In this document: in pieces, positions 41,985 through 50,053 of the stretch
Position numbering within the stretch: position 1 is the first letter of the stretch
Layout of the letters: every line of letters begins with the position of its first letter
DNA from: Pseudothauera rhizosphaerae
GTDB taxonomy: Bacteria; Pseudomonadota; Gammaproteobacteria; Burkholderiales; Rhodocyclaceae
NCBI RefSeq assembly: GCF_004801305.1
Contig: NZ_SSOD01000007.1
Location: forward strand, 178,226 to 242,225
Reading direction: 5' to 3'
Length of the DNA stretch: 64,000 nucleotides
Translations under genes and position numbers: made by a program
Notes under the pieces: model-generated
Told to the model about the DNA's origin: nothing
The model's database searches: none
What the model saw: only the letters and a program-made list of their open reading frames with translations

Positions 41985-42746
41985 ATGCCCCCTGCCCTGA
42001 AAGCCCTGCTCACCCAGTGCGGCGGCTGGGCGCTCGCCTGGCTGGCCGCGCGCAGCGGCCTGCTGCCGGCCGGGCTGTGGGTGCTGGTGGCGGCGCAGGC
42101 GGTGGGTGCCATGACCGTCGCGGTGGCGCTGCGCAGCGCGCGCTGGTGGCTGCCCATCCATCTGGGCTTCACGCCGCTGGTCGTGCTCGCCCGCGGCCTG
42201 GATCTCCATCCGGGCTGGTACCTGGGTGCCTTCCTGGCACTGGTGGCGGTGTACTGGACCAGCTTCCGCACCCAGGTGCCGCTCTACCTCAGCAACCAGC
42301 CCACGGTGGCCGAGTTCGCCCGCCTGCTGCCGGCAGGCAGACCATTGCAGGTGCTCGACCTGGGCAGCGGCACCGGCACGCTGCTGCGCCCCCTCGCCCG
42401 CCTGCGCCCCGACTGCCGCTTCACCGGCATCGAGGCCGCGCCGGCGCCCCATGTGCTGGCCCGCCTGCTGGCCGGCCGCCAGCCCAACCTCGTGCTGCAC
42501 CGCGGCGATTTCTTCGCCGAGTCTTGGTCCGCCTACGACGTGGTGTATGCTTTTCTTTCGCCCGTGCCGATGGCCATGGTGTGGCAGAAGGCCTGCCGGG
42601 AACTGCGTGCGGACGCCTTGCTGGTCAGCAACAGCTTCCCGGTACCGGGGGTCGAACCGGCCTTCGTGGTGGACGTCGCGGACCGGCGCAGGACGCGGCT
42701 GTACGCCTACCGCCCGGTGCAGGCTGCGGGTCAGGCGCGGAATTGA
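41985..42746 (+). CDS. Membrane-anchored class I SAM-dependent methyltransferase-like protein
   Basis: The 253-residue protein has three or four hydrophobic segments in its first 95 residues, then a Rossmann methyltransferase domain with motif I VLDLGSGTG at residues 123-131. An acidic residue ends strand 2 (TGIEAA), and GDFFAESWSAYDVVYAFLS lies where motif IV would be. It starts 47 bases after the oxidoreductase stop on the same strand, so cotranscription is possible. The substrate is unknown and a clear catalytic signature (for example NPPY) is absent, so a lipid or quinone-like small-molecule target is only a guess. Confidence 0.75.
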   Translation: MPPALKALLTQCGGWALAWLAARSGLLPAGLWVLVAAQAVGAMTVAVALRSARWWLPIHLGFTPLVVLARGLDLHPGWYLGAFLALVAVYWTSFRTQVPLYLSNQPTVAEFARLLPAGRPLQVLDLGSGTGTLLRPLARLRPDCRFTGIEAAPAPHVLARLLAGRQPNLVLHRGDFFAESWSAYDVVYAFLSPVPMAMVWQKACRELRADALLVSNSFPVPGVEPAFVVDVADRRRTRLYAYRPVQAAGQARN

Positions 42747-42842
42747 GCCGCATTAGCGCCGTTTATTCGCCTCTAGTCCACCCCCTCCCGTGCCGATAAT
42801 GACATCGTGCGGCCGGGAGGCTGCGAGTCAGGGAATGGAGTC

Positions 42843-43547
42843 ATGGCTGAGATCATCTGCATCATTGGCAACAAGGGCGGCACCGGAAAGACCACCTTGT
42901 CGCACATGCTCTGCCAGGGGCTGGGGCTGCTCGGGCACCGGTCGGCCTGCGTGCTGACCGACACCTCGCGCGAACCGCTCGCCCCGGAAGGGCGGCGCTA
43001 CATCACTGCCGACGCGCGCACCCGCGACGCGCTCACCAAGGTCGTGGACAAACTGCGCACGCTGGACAACTGGCTGGGCGTGATCGACGGCGGCGGCAAC
43101 CGCACCGAGATGGACCGCAAGCTGTATGCCCTGTCGGACATCGTGCTGCTGCCCTTCCGCGAATCCCACGAGGACATCCGCACCGTGCTGCGCGACCTGG
43201 AGATGTTCCCGCGCGCCTACGCGGTACCCACCCAGTGGCCGGCCAATGCTTGGCAGCGCGACGCCGCCGACCGCAGCGTGGCGCTGCTGATGGGCGCCTA
43301 CCGCCACCGCATCCTGAAGCCGGTGGGCGCTCTGTCGGCCTCCAAGCTGCTGCTGCAGAAACAGGTGCCCGACCAGTTGCCCACTCCGCTGGCCAACGCC
43401 TGCCGCGCGTTCGCGCGCCAGGTGCTGCAGGTGCTGGAAATCGGCGCCGGCGACGGCAGCGAACCGATCGCGGACGACGAGGACGAGACGGTACACATTC
43501 CGCCCGCCGAAATGCCGCTGCGCTTGAGCCAGGCCCAGCGCCGCTGA
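42843..43547 (+). CDS. Orphan ParA/MinD-type ATPase
   Basis: The 234-residue cytoplasmic protein has a deviant Walker A, GNKGGTGKTT (residues 9-18), and a Walker B-like LGVIDGGGN with Asp82. There is no recognisable DNA-binding N-terminus and no ParB, TubR-like partner or parS-like repeat next to it. The C-terminal 25 residues are acidic and then Arg/Gln-rich. The ATG at 42843 follows an AGGGA site. Related small ParA proteins position plasmids, chemoreceptors, carboxysomes or secretion machines. Its role here is not apparent. It is convergent with the response regulator gene. Confidence 0.8.
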   Translation: MAEIICIIGNKGGTGKTTLSHMLCQGLGLLGHRSACVLTDTSREPLAPEGRRYITADARTRDALTKVVDKLRTLDNWLGVIDGGGNRTEMDRKLYALSDIVLLPFRESHEDIRTVLRDLEMFPRAYAVPTQWPANAWQRDAADRSVALLMGAYRHRILKPVGALSASKLLLQKQVPDQLPTPLANACRAFARQVLQVLEIGAGDGSEPIADDEDETVHIPPAEMPLRLSQAQRR

Positions 43548-43569
43548 AGCTGCGCGTCCAGTCGTGACG

Positions 43570-43600
43570 ACGCCCCGTCCGCCTGTGGCGCACGGGGCGT
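43570..43600. terminator. Terminator between the convergent ParA-like and response-regulator genes
   Basis: ACGCCCCGT (43570-43578) pairs with ACGGGGCGT (43592-43600), with an inner CGCC/GGCG pairing, giving a long stem with a 3-base loop. TTCCGTTT follows on the plus strand. It lies 22 bases past the ParA-like stop and 19 before the response-regulator stop, and probably serves both genes. Confidence 0.6.
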
Positions 43601-43619
43601 TTCCGTTTCCCGCGGCAGC

Positions 43620-44249
43620 TTACAGCCGCGTGCCGTGGCGCGAGATGACGACCAGCGCCTGGGCGCGGTTGCTGACCTTGAGGGCGCGGAAGATGGCCGA
43701 CATGTGCACCTTCACGGTGCCTTCCGACAGGCCCAGCAGGTCGGCGATCTCGCGGTTGGTCTTGCCCTGGGAGAGCAGTTCCATGACCCGCGTCTGCGCC
43801 GGGGTGAGGCCGAAGCGCTCGTTGACCGGCGCCGCGGCGCGCTTGGCGGCGGCGTGATTGACGTCCGGCAGGTAAACCCCGCCGTCGAGCACGGTGCGCA
43901 CCGCCTCGCACAGGGTTTCGCCGGAACTGGCCTTGGACACGAAACCCGAGGCCCCGCCCTTGATCGCGCGCCGCACCGAGGACGCATCGTCCATGGCCGA
44001 CACGACGATGGCCGGCACGTCGGGAAAGCGCTTGGCGAGCACGCCGAGCAGGGAGAAGCCGTTCATGTCCGGCAGCATCAGGTCGACCACGACCAGATCC
44101 CAGTCGCCGTCGCCCTCCAGCCTGGCCAGCGCCTCGTCGGCACAGCTCGCTTCCACACAAGTCATGTCCGGCGCCAGCCGGGACAAGGTTTGCGCCAGCG
44201 CCTCGCGCACCAGCGCATGGTCTTCCACAATGAGGATCTTCGTCACCAT
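43620..44249 (-). CDS. LuxR/NarL-family two-component response regulator
   Basis: The 209-residue protein has a receiver domain (acidic residues Glu9-Asp10, phospho-acceptor Asp56 in VVVDLMLP, Lys106) and a C-terminal LuxR helix-turn-helix (about residues 148-205, TNREIADLLGLSEGTVKVHM). The ATG at 44249 is 3 bases from a GGAG; the GTG immediately after it (MTKILIVED) is 6 bases away and could be the true start. It is divergent from the binding protein and hybrid kinase genes, so it is likely their output regulator. No strong promoter was found in the 283-base divergent gap, which contains a lone TTGACA at 44405-44410. Confidence 0.9.
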   Translation of the reverse strand: MVTKILIVEDHALVREALAQTLSRLAPDMTCVEASCADEALARLEGDGDWDLVVVDLMLPDMNGFSLLGVLAKRFPDVPAIVVSAMDDASSVRRAIKGGASGFVSKASSGETLCEAVRTVLDGGVYLPDVNHAAAKRAAAPVNERFGLTPAQTRVMELLSQGKTNREIADLLGLSEGTVKVHMSAIFRALKVSNRAQALVVISRHGTRL

Positions 44250-44532
44250 CAGCTCCAAAGTTCCGGTCGGCACGATCGTCCGATGCGTGAAGCATAGCAC
44301 GCGCCCCGGCTTTCATAACCTCTTCGCACACCCGCCCCGATGCGTCCCGCAGCGGCTCCCTCCCCGACCGGGAACACCCATGCTTGCAAATACAGACAGA
44401 CCCGTTGACATCCCCTCTATCTAGGGCGCGCAAAGTTGGCGACAATCCCACCTCCGCTTGCACAACGCATAGCGAACGGGGCGGCCTCGCAGGGTCGCCC
44501 GCCTGCTCCCGGATCGCAACACCCACGACCCG

Positions 44533-45453
44533 ATGCCCAGTCCGTTTCGACTCCTCACCGCGCTGCTGACCGCACTCGCGCTCCACCCCGCCGGCGCGGC
44601 GCATGCGGATGCGCCGGTGCTGCTGGTGCTCGGCGACGTGGGCGAGGCCCACGAGGAGACGGCCGAGGCGATACGGCAGGCCCTGCCGCGCGGCACCGAA
44701 GTCGACCAGATCGGCTGGAGCGCGGTCGCCGGCAGCCACCTGCGCGGACGGCGCGTGGTGGTCACCGTGGGCGGGCGCGCCGCCCAGGCGGTGGCGGCCG
44801 CGGCCCCGCCCGTCCCGGTGCTCCACACCCTGCTCACGCGGACGAGTTTCGCCCGCCTGCCGGCAGCGAGCCGCACCGGGGCCGAGGTGTCGGCGGTCTT
44901 CCTCGATCAGCCGGCGCAGCGGCAGGTGGCGCTGATCCGCCTCGCCCTGCCGGACGCCCGCCGCCTCGCGCTGCTGGCGGGTCCGGCGAGCCGCGAGCTG
45001 GTGGACGAACTGGCCGAGGCGGGGCGCACCTTCCGTTTCGAGCCCATCCAGGCCCGCGTCGATACCGAGCAAGACCTGTTCGTCGCGCTGCAACAGGTAT
45101 TCAGCGAACCCGCCGTGCTGACCGCCACGCCCGATCCGGCGGTCTTCAACAGCTATACGGTGCAGAACGTGCTGCTCACCGCCTACCGCCACCGCTCGCC
45201 GGTGATCGGCTTCTCGCCCGCCTATGCGCGCGCCGGCGCGCTGCTGGCGCTGTACTCGACCCCCGCCCAGATCGGCTCCCAGGCCGGCGACGCCGTCGCC
45301 GGCGTGCTGCGCGGCGGACGGCTGCCGCTGCCGGCCGCACCGCGGGAATTCGAGATCAGCGTCAACAGCAACGTCGCGCGTTCGCTGGGCATCGAGCTGG
45401 ACAGCGCCGAGGGACTCACCGCCCGGTTGATGAAACAGGAGCAGGGACGATGA
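44533..45453 (+). CDS. Periplasmic ABC-type substrate-binding protein (TrpX-like) coupled to a kinase
   Basis: The 306-residue protein has a signal peptide (hydrophobic residues 5-19, likely cleavage after AHA at 23-25) and the two-lobed fold of the TrpX-like ABC substrate-binding superfamily. Examples are VLLVLGDVGEAH at the start and SPVIGFSPAYARAGALLALYSTP near 210-235. No permease or ATPase gene is adjacent. Instead its stop overlaps the start of the histidine kinase as ATGA. This suggests that it senses a ligand for the kinase rather than feeding a transporter. The ligand is unknown. Confidence 0.85.
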   Translation: MPSPFRLLTALLTALALHPAGAAHADAPVLLVLGDVGEAHEETAEAIRQALPRGTEVDQIGWSAVAGSHLRGRRVVVTVGGRAAQAVAAAAPPVPVLHTLLTRTSFARLPAASRTGAEVSAVFLDQPAQRQVALIRLALPDARRLALLAGPASRELVDELAEAGRTFRFEPIQARVDTEQDLFVALQQVFSEPAVLTATPDPAVFNSYTVQNVLLTAYRHRSPVIGFSPAYARAGALLALYSTPAQIGSQAGDAVAGVLRGGRLPLPAAPREFEISVNSNVARSLGIELDSAEGLTARLMKQEQGR

Positions 45454-47333
45454 AGATCAACCTGGGCGTACGGGCGCGGGTCGTGCTGGCCGCCCTGCTG
45501 CCGGTGCTGGCGCTTGCCGTCGTGCTGACCGTGTTCTACACCAGCTCGCGCCTGGCCGACATGGACGAGGCCCACGCCGCGCGCGGGCGGGCGCTGGCCC
45601 GCCAACTCGCCGCGGCGAGCGAGTACGCGGCCTTCGCCGGCAACCGGCAAACCCTGCAGCAACTCGCCAACGCGGTGCTGGCCGAAAGCGACGTGATCGC
45701 GGTCAGCATCGTGGACCCGACCGACCGGGTGCTGGCCCGCAGCATCCGCCCCCCGGGACGGCCGACCGACGCCGCCGGCCACGATCTGCTGCGCGTGGTG
45801 CAGCCGATCGAGCCGAGCAACGTGATGCTGGACGACGCCTTCGGCCCCGAGTCCGGCGTGGTGGCATCACACCGCTCGCCGCTCGGCACGGTGGTGGTGG
45901 AACTCTCGCGTGAGCGCCTCAAGGCGCAGCGCAACGAACTCCTGGAGGCTGCGGCGCTCTCCGTGCTGTTCGTGCTGATCGGCAGCCTGCTGCTCGCCAC
46001 CTGGCTGTCGCGCGGGGTGAGCGGCCCGATCCGCACCGTGGCGGGCGCCGTGGCGCGCATCGGCCAGGGGCGCCTGAGCGAACGCGTACCCGACATGGGC
46101 GGCGGCAGCCTGAAGCTGCTCTCCGACGGGGTCAACGAGATGGCCTTCCGCCTCCAGGAAATGCACGACAACATGGCGCGGCGCATCATGGAGGCCACCG
46201 CCGAACTGCGCGCCCGCAAGGACGAAGCCGAGCAGGCCAACCTCGCCAAGTCGCGCTTCCTGGCTGCCGCCAGCCACGACCTGCGCCAGCCCATGCACGC
46301 GCTGGGCCTGTTCATCACCGAACTCGCCCAGCTCTCCCACGCTCCCGAGGCGCGCCACCTGGTGCAGAAGATCGCCACCGCGGCCGAGGCGGTGGAGAAC
46401 CTGCTCGACAGCCTGCTCGACATCTCCAAGCTCGACGCCGGCGTGCTGCATCCGAACGTGTGCGCCTTCCCGCTGCAGCCCATCTTCGACCGCATCGCCG
46501 CCGAACAGCGCACCGCCGCCGCCGAAAAGGACCTGCGCCTGCGGGTGCGCCCCACCGCGGCGTGGGCGCTCAGCGATCCGGTGCTGTTCGAGCGCGTGCT
46601 GACCAACCTCGCCAGCAACGCCATCCGCTACACCCAGCACGGCAGCGTGATGATCGCCTGCCGGCGGCGCGGCGGGCAGTTGCGCGTGGAAGTGCGCGAC
46701 TCCGGCATCGGCATCGGCCCGGACGAACAGGAGATCATCTTTCAGGAGTTCGTCCAGCTCGACAATCCGGAACGCGCGCGCGACAAGGGGCTGGGCCTCG
46801 GCCTGGCCATCGTGCGGCGCCTGACCGACCTGCTCGGCCATCGCCTGACGCTGCGCTCGGCCCGCGGCGCCGGCTCGGTGTTCGCGCTCGAACTACCCGC
46901 CGCGGTGCCCGACCACGAACGCCCCGGCGCCGTCGTCGAACGATCGCCGGGCGACCTGCGCGGATGGCGCATCGCACTGGTGGAGGACGACCCGCTGGCG
47001 CGCGCCGGCATGCAGGGCCTGCTCACCACCTGGGGCTGCGACGTGAGCGCGGCCGCCGACCTGGACGAACTGCTGGCCGCGCACGCGCCGGACGACCCGC
47101 CGCCCCAACTGCTGATCAGCGACTACCGCCTGCACGGCCCGGCCGACGGCGTCGAGGTCATCGGCCAGTTGCGCGCACACTGGAAAGAGGATATCCCCGC
47201 CGTGCTGATCAGCGGCGACACCGGCGCCGACACGCTGAAGGCCGCCCAGGCCAGCGGCATCCCCCTGCTGCACAAGCCGGTGCGCCCCGCCCGCCTGCGG
47301 GCACTGCTGCACCGCCTGCACGGCGGGCACTGA
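45450..47333 (+). CDS. Hybrid sensor histidine kinase (HAMP-HisKA-HATPase-REC)
   Basis: The 627-residue inner-membrane kinase has transmembrane segments at about 11-30 and 167-186 flanking a periplasmic domain of about 135 residues. It continues with a HAMP domain and coiled coil (187-265), HisKA with His276 in ASHDLRQP, and HATPase with Asn390, DSGIGI (417-422) and KGLGLGL (446-452). A C-terminal receiver has acidic residues at 512-514, Asp558 and Lys609. It starts inside the stop codon of the binding protein (ATGA), so the two are made together. The likely partner regulator is divergently encoded at 43620-44249. The signal sensed is unknown. Confidence 0.92.
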   Translation: MKINLGVRARVVLAALLPVLALAVVLTVFYTSSRLADMDEAHAARGRALARQLAAASEYAAFAGNRQTLQQLANAVLAESDVIAVSIVDPTDRVLARSIRPPGRPTDAAGHDLLRVVQPIEPSNVMLDDAFGPESGVVASHRSPLGTVVVELSRERLKAQRNELLEAAALSVLFVLIGSLLLATWLSRGVSGPIRTVAGAVARIGQGRLSERVPDMGGGSLKLLSDGVNEMAFRLQEMHDNMARRIMEATAELRARKDEAEQANLAKSRFLAAASHDLRQPMHALGLFITELAQLSHAPEARHLVQKIATAAEAVENLLDSLLDISKLDAGVLHPNVCAFPLQPIFDRIAAEQRTAAAEKDLRLRVRPTAAWALSDPVLFERVLTNLASNAIRYTQHGSVMIACRRRGGQLRVEVRDSGIGIGPDEQEIIFQEFVQLDNPERARDKGLGLGLAIVRRLTDLLGHRLTLRSARGAGSVFALELPAAVPDHERPGAVVERSPGDLRGWRIALVEDDPLARAGMQGLLTTWGCDVSAAADLDELLAAHAPDDPPPQLLISDYRLHGPADGVEVIGQLRAHWKEDIPAVLISGDTGADTLKAAQASGIPLLHKPVRPARLRALLHRLHGGH

Positions 47334-47478
47334 GCAGGCGGCATGCGGCCGGCGTGTGCGGCGGCCCGGGCATCGGTTAAGATGAAATCGTCACGCGCAG
47401 GGCCGCAGTCCCGCGCATCACGGCCGGCGCGGCGGGATCGCCCGACACGCCCGGCACAAACCAGAGGGAGGACTCGCG

Positions 47479-47916
47479 ATGGCACAGGATCATTCCGCCC
47501 AGGACCCGCTCGAATTCGTGCGGGGCATGTGGAACAGCATGGGTTTCTCGCTGCCGGGCATGGTCACGCCCACGCTGGACGTGGACGAACTCGACAAGCG
47601 CATCGCCGACTTCAAGGCGGTCGAGGGCTGGCTGAAGATGAACCTCAACATGCTGCAGATGACCATCCAGGGCCTGGAGATGCAGCGCGCCGCGCTCGCC
47701 GCGGTCAAGGCCATGAGCCAGCACGCCCAGGAGGCGGCCGCACGGGGCGAGGGCCTGGACGACAACAACCCCTTCGCCAGCGCGGCGATGTGGCCGTGGA
47801 ATCTGATGACCGGCGCGGCGCAGACCGGGGAGACGAACGACGCGGCGGAAGCCGCCGGCGAGCCCGTGCAGAAACCGCGCAGCACGTCGCGCAAGGCACC
47901 CGCAGACAAGAAGTAG
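47479..47916 (+). CDS. PhaM-like polyhydroxyalkanoate granule protein, short form
   Basis: The 145-residue protein matches the PhaM family of betaproteobacteria. Its N-terminal helical domain (DPLEFVRGMWNSMGFSLPGM, then DVDELDKRIADFKAVEGWLKMN) is typical, and the C-terminal tail is basic and Ser/Lys/Pro-rich. In Ralstonia, PhaM (about 260 residues) activates PHB synthase and tethers granules to the nucleoid through a long Lys-rich tail. The tail here is only about 25 residues, so DNA binding may be weak. A GGGAGGA site precedes the start. Confidence 0.8.
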   Translation: MAQDHSAQDPLEFVRGMWNSMGFSLPGMVTPTLDVDELDKRIADFKAVEGWLKMNLNMLQMTIQGLEMQRAALAAVKAMSQHAQEAAARGEGLDDNNPFASAAMWPWNLMTGAAQTGETNDAAEAAGEPVQKPRSTSRKAPADKK

Positions 47917-47918
47917 CC

Positions 47919-47934
47919 GGACGCCGCGGCGTCC
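47919..47934. terminator. 16-bp palindrome in the convergent gap
   Basis: GGACGCCGCGGCGTCC (47919-47934) is a perfect palindrome that nearly fills the 18 bases between the PhaM-like stop and the permease stop. As RNA it can form a short hairpin on both strands, without a U-tract. A weak bidirectional terminator or a protein-binding site are both possible. Confidence 0.35.
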
Positions 47935-48828
47935 TCAGCCCAGCAGGTACAGCCAGGCGCTCAGGCTGAAGACCGCGAGCAGCGTGGAGGCGGAGATCAG
48001 CCAGGCCACGCCGGGGCCGTCGCCGCCCATGCGCATCGCCAGGATGTAGGCCGAACTGGCCGACGGCAGCGCGGCGAACAGCACCAGCAGATCGAAGGCC
48101 ATGCCTTCGACGCCCAGCGCCCGCCCCAGGCCCCAACCCACGGCCGGCATCAGCGCAAGCTTCACGGCCAGCAGCCAAGTCGCACCGGCCAGGCTGCCGC
48201 CCACCTTGCCCCAGCGCAGGGCCGCCCCCACCGCCAGCAGGCCCAGGGCCACGGCCGCATCGCCCAGGCGCCTGAGCACCGCCTGCAGGGGTTCGGCCAG
48301 TTCCAGGCCGGACAGATTGAAGGCCAGGCCGGCGAGGGTGGCCAGCACCAGCGGGTTGCGCGCCAGTTCGCCCAGCAGCCGGCCCTGGCCGTGGCGGGCC
48401 AGCATGCCCACCGCGAGGATGTTGGCGAAGGGCACCATGGTCCCGCTCAGGGCGCCCATGGTCGCCACGCCCAGCGCGCCATGCAGCTTGCCGGCGATGG
48501 CGATGCCGATGTAGGTGTTGAAGCGATAGGCACACTGCAGCCGCGAGGCGAAGGCGATGGAGGACAGCCCCATCAGCGGCTGCCCCACCCAGCCCAGCAC
48601 GAAGCCGGAGAACAGCACTCCCAGCCCGGCGAGGAAGAGCGGCAGCATGCGGCCGGCATCCAGCGGCGCGCTGGCCAGCGCGTTGAACAGCAGCGCGGGA
48701 AACAGTACGAAGTAGACCAGTTTCTCCAGCCCCGCCCACACGCCGTCGGCATCGAGCAGCCCGCGGCGCAGTACCGCGCCGAGCAGGATCAGGGAAAAGT
48801 CGGGAAGCAGCAGGAGCAGGCTTTGCAT
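47935..48828 (-). CDS. AEC-family (auxin efflux carrier-like) permease
   Basis: The 297-residue protein is almost entirely hydrophobic, with about ten membrane segments arranged in two halves and the family-typical polar crossing in each half. AEC permeases in bacteria move malonate, malate or other carboxylates and related anions; the substrate here cannot be read from sequence. It begins MQSLLLLLPDFSLILLGAVL. It lies 52 bases after the CaiB-family gene on the same strand, so it could be the last gene of that operon, although a small hairpin (48867-48878) separates them. Confidence 0.85.
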   Translation of the reverse strand: MQSLLLLLPDFSLILLGAVLRRGLLDADGVWAGLEKLVYFVLFPALLFNALASAPLDAGRMLPLFLAGLGVLFSGFVLGWVGQPLMGLSSIAFASRLQCAYRFNTYIGIAIAGKLHGALGVATMGALSGTMVPFANILAVGMLARHGQGRLLGELARNPLVLATLAGLAFNLSGLELAEPLQAVLRRLGDAAVALGLLAVGAALRWGKVGGSLAGATWLLAVKLALMPAVGWGLGRALGVEGMAFDLLVLFAALPSASSAYILAMRMGGDGPGVAWLISASTLLAVFSLSAWLYLLG

Positions 48829-48880
48829 GTCCGGAAGCCTACCGCATGCGGGCGCGGCGCGCCCTCCGTAGGGCTACGTA

Positions 48881-50053
48881 TCAGATCACGCCGTCCGCGC
48901 GCAGGCGGGCGATTTCGGCACCGTCCAGACCCAGGGCGGCGAGGATCTCGTCACTGTGCTCCCCCGCCGCGGGCGCTGCGCCAAAGGGTCCGGCCACATG
49001 TTGCGAGAGCTTCACCGGCGGGCCGAACTGGCGCACGCCGTCCACCTCCACCACCATGCCGCGGGCCTGCAGGTGTTCGTTCTGCAGGCTTTCCTCCAGG
49101 CGCAGCACCGGCGTCACGCAGCAGTCCACGCCGTCGAAGAGCGCAATCCATTCGGCCTGGCTGCGGCTGCGGAAGATCGCTGCCAGTTCGGCACGCGCCC
49201 GGGCGCCATCCTCGCCGGTGGCCAGATGGGCGGGCTTGAGGTCCGGGCGGCCAAGGGTGTCGCACATCAGGTGCCAGAACTTCTCCTCCAGCGCGCCCAC
49301 GGCCATGTGGCGGCCGTCGGCGGTCTCGTAGACGCCGTAGCAGGGCACTCCACCCGTGAGCAGGTCCTCGCCCCGCGGCTTCACCGTGCCGTGGGCGAGC
49401 ACCTCGGCCAACGGAAAGATGGCGTGGGCCAGCGCGGCGTCGGTCATGGCCACGTCCACATGGCGCCCCTGCCCGCTCGCCCGCGCATCCACCACCGCGA
49501 CCAGCAGACCCACCAGGGCGCTCAGGGTACCGCCCAGCAGGTCGCCGATCTGCAGGTTGGAGAGCGCCGGCGGGCCGCCCGCAGCGCCCATCTGGTCGAG
49601 CACGCCGGCATAGCCGATGTAGTTCAGGTCGTGCCCGGCGCGCAGGGCATAGGGGCCGTCCTGGCCGTAGCCGGTGATGCCGCAGTAGACGAGACGCGGA
49701 TTGCGCGCGGCGAGCGTGGCGTAGTCGAGACCCAGCTTGGCCATCACGCCGGGGCGGAAGCCTTCCACCAGCACGTCGGCGGTATCCACCAGGCGCAGGA
49801 AGATTTCCCGCCCGGCGGATTGCTTGAGGTCCAGGCGGATGCTGCGCTTGCCCCGGTTGACCACCTGGTAGAAATAGCTGGTGTCGCCGTGCATGGCGCC
49901 CATGCTGCGGGCGTAGTCACCGGCGCCCGTGTCTTCCACCTTGACCACGTCGGCGCCGTAGTCGGCCAGGTGCTGGGTGGCGAGCGGGCCGGGCAGGAGC
50001 CGCGTGAGGTCCAGCACCCGCAAGCCGGCCAGGGGAGCGGGACGTTCCCTCAT
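48881..50053 (-). CDS. CaiB/BaiF-family protein resembling alpha-methylacyl-CoA racemase
   Basis: The 390-residue protein is a family III CoA-transferase fold. The segment GYGQDGPYALRAGHDLNY (residues 128-145) matches the AGHDxNY signature of alpha-methylacyl-CoA racemases, with the catalytic Asp at 142. YETADGRHMAVGALEEKF places Glu256 where the racemase glutamate lies. This favours epimerisation of a 2-methylacyl-CoA over CoA transfer, although transferases share much of this pattern. The ATG at 50053 overlaps the stop of the PaaK-like gene (ATGA). It is the eighth gene of the Liv/ligase operon. Confidence 0.85.
   Translation of the reverse strand: MRERPAPLAGLRVLDLTRLLPGPLATQHLADYGADVVKVEDTGAGDYARSMGAMHGDTSYFYQVVNRGKRSIRLDLKQSAGREIFLRLVDTADVLVEGFRPGVMAKLGLDYATLAARNPRLVYCGITGYGQDGPYALRAGHDLNYIGYAGVLDQMGAAGGPPALSNLQIGDLLGGTLSALVGLLVAVVDARASGQGRHVDVAMTDAALAHAIFPLAEVLAHGTVKPRGEDLLTGGVPCYGVYETADGRHMAVGALEEKFWHLMCDTLGRPDLKPAHLATGEDGARARAELAAIFRSRSQAEWIALFDGVDCCVTPVLRLEESLQNEHLQARGMVVEVDGVRQFGPPVKLSQHVAGPFGAAPAAGEHSDEILAALGLDGAEIARLRADGVI

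Noticed and set aside
44405..44410. A perfect TTGACA in the gap between the response regulator and the binding protein
   Set aside because: No -10 box is found at 15-19 bases. The nearest TATCTA is only 8 bases away, so it is not called a promoter.
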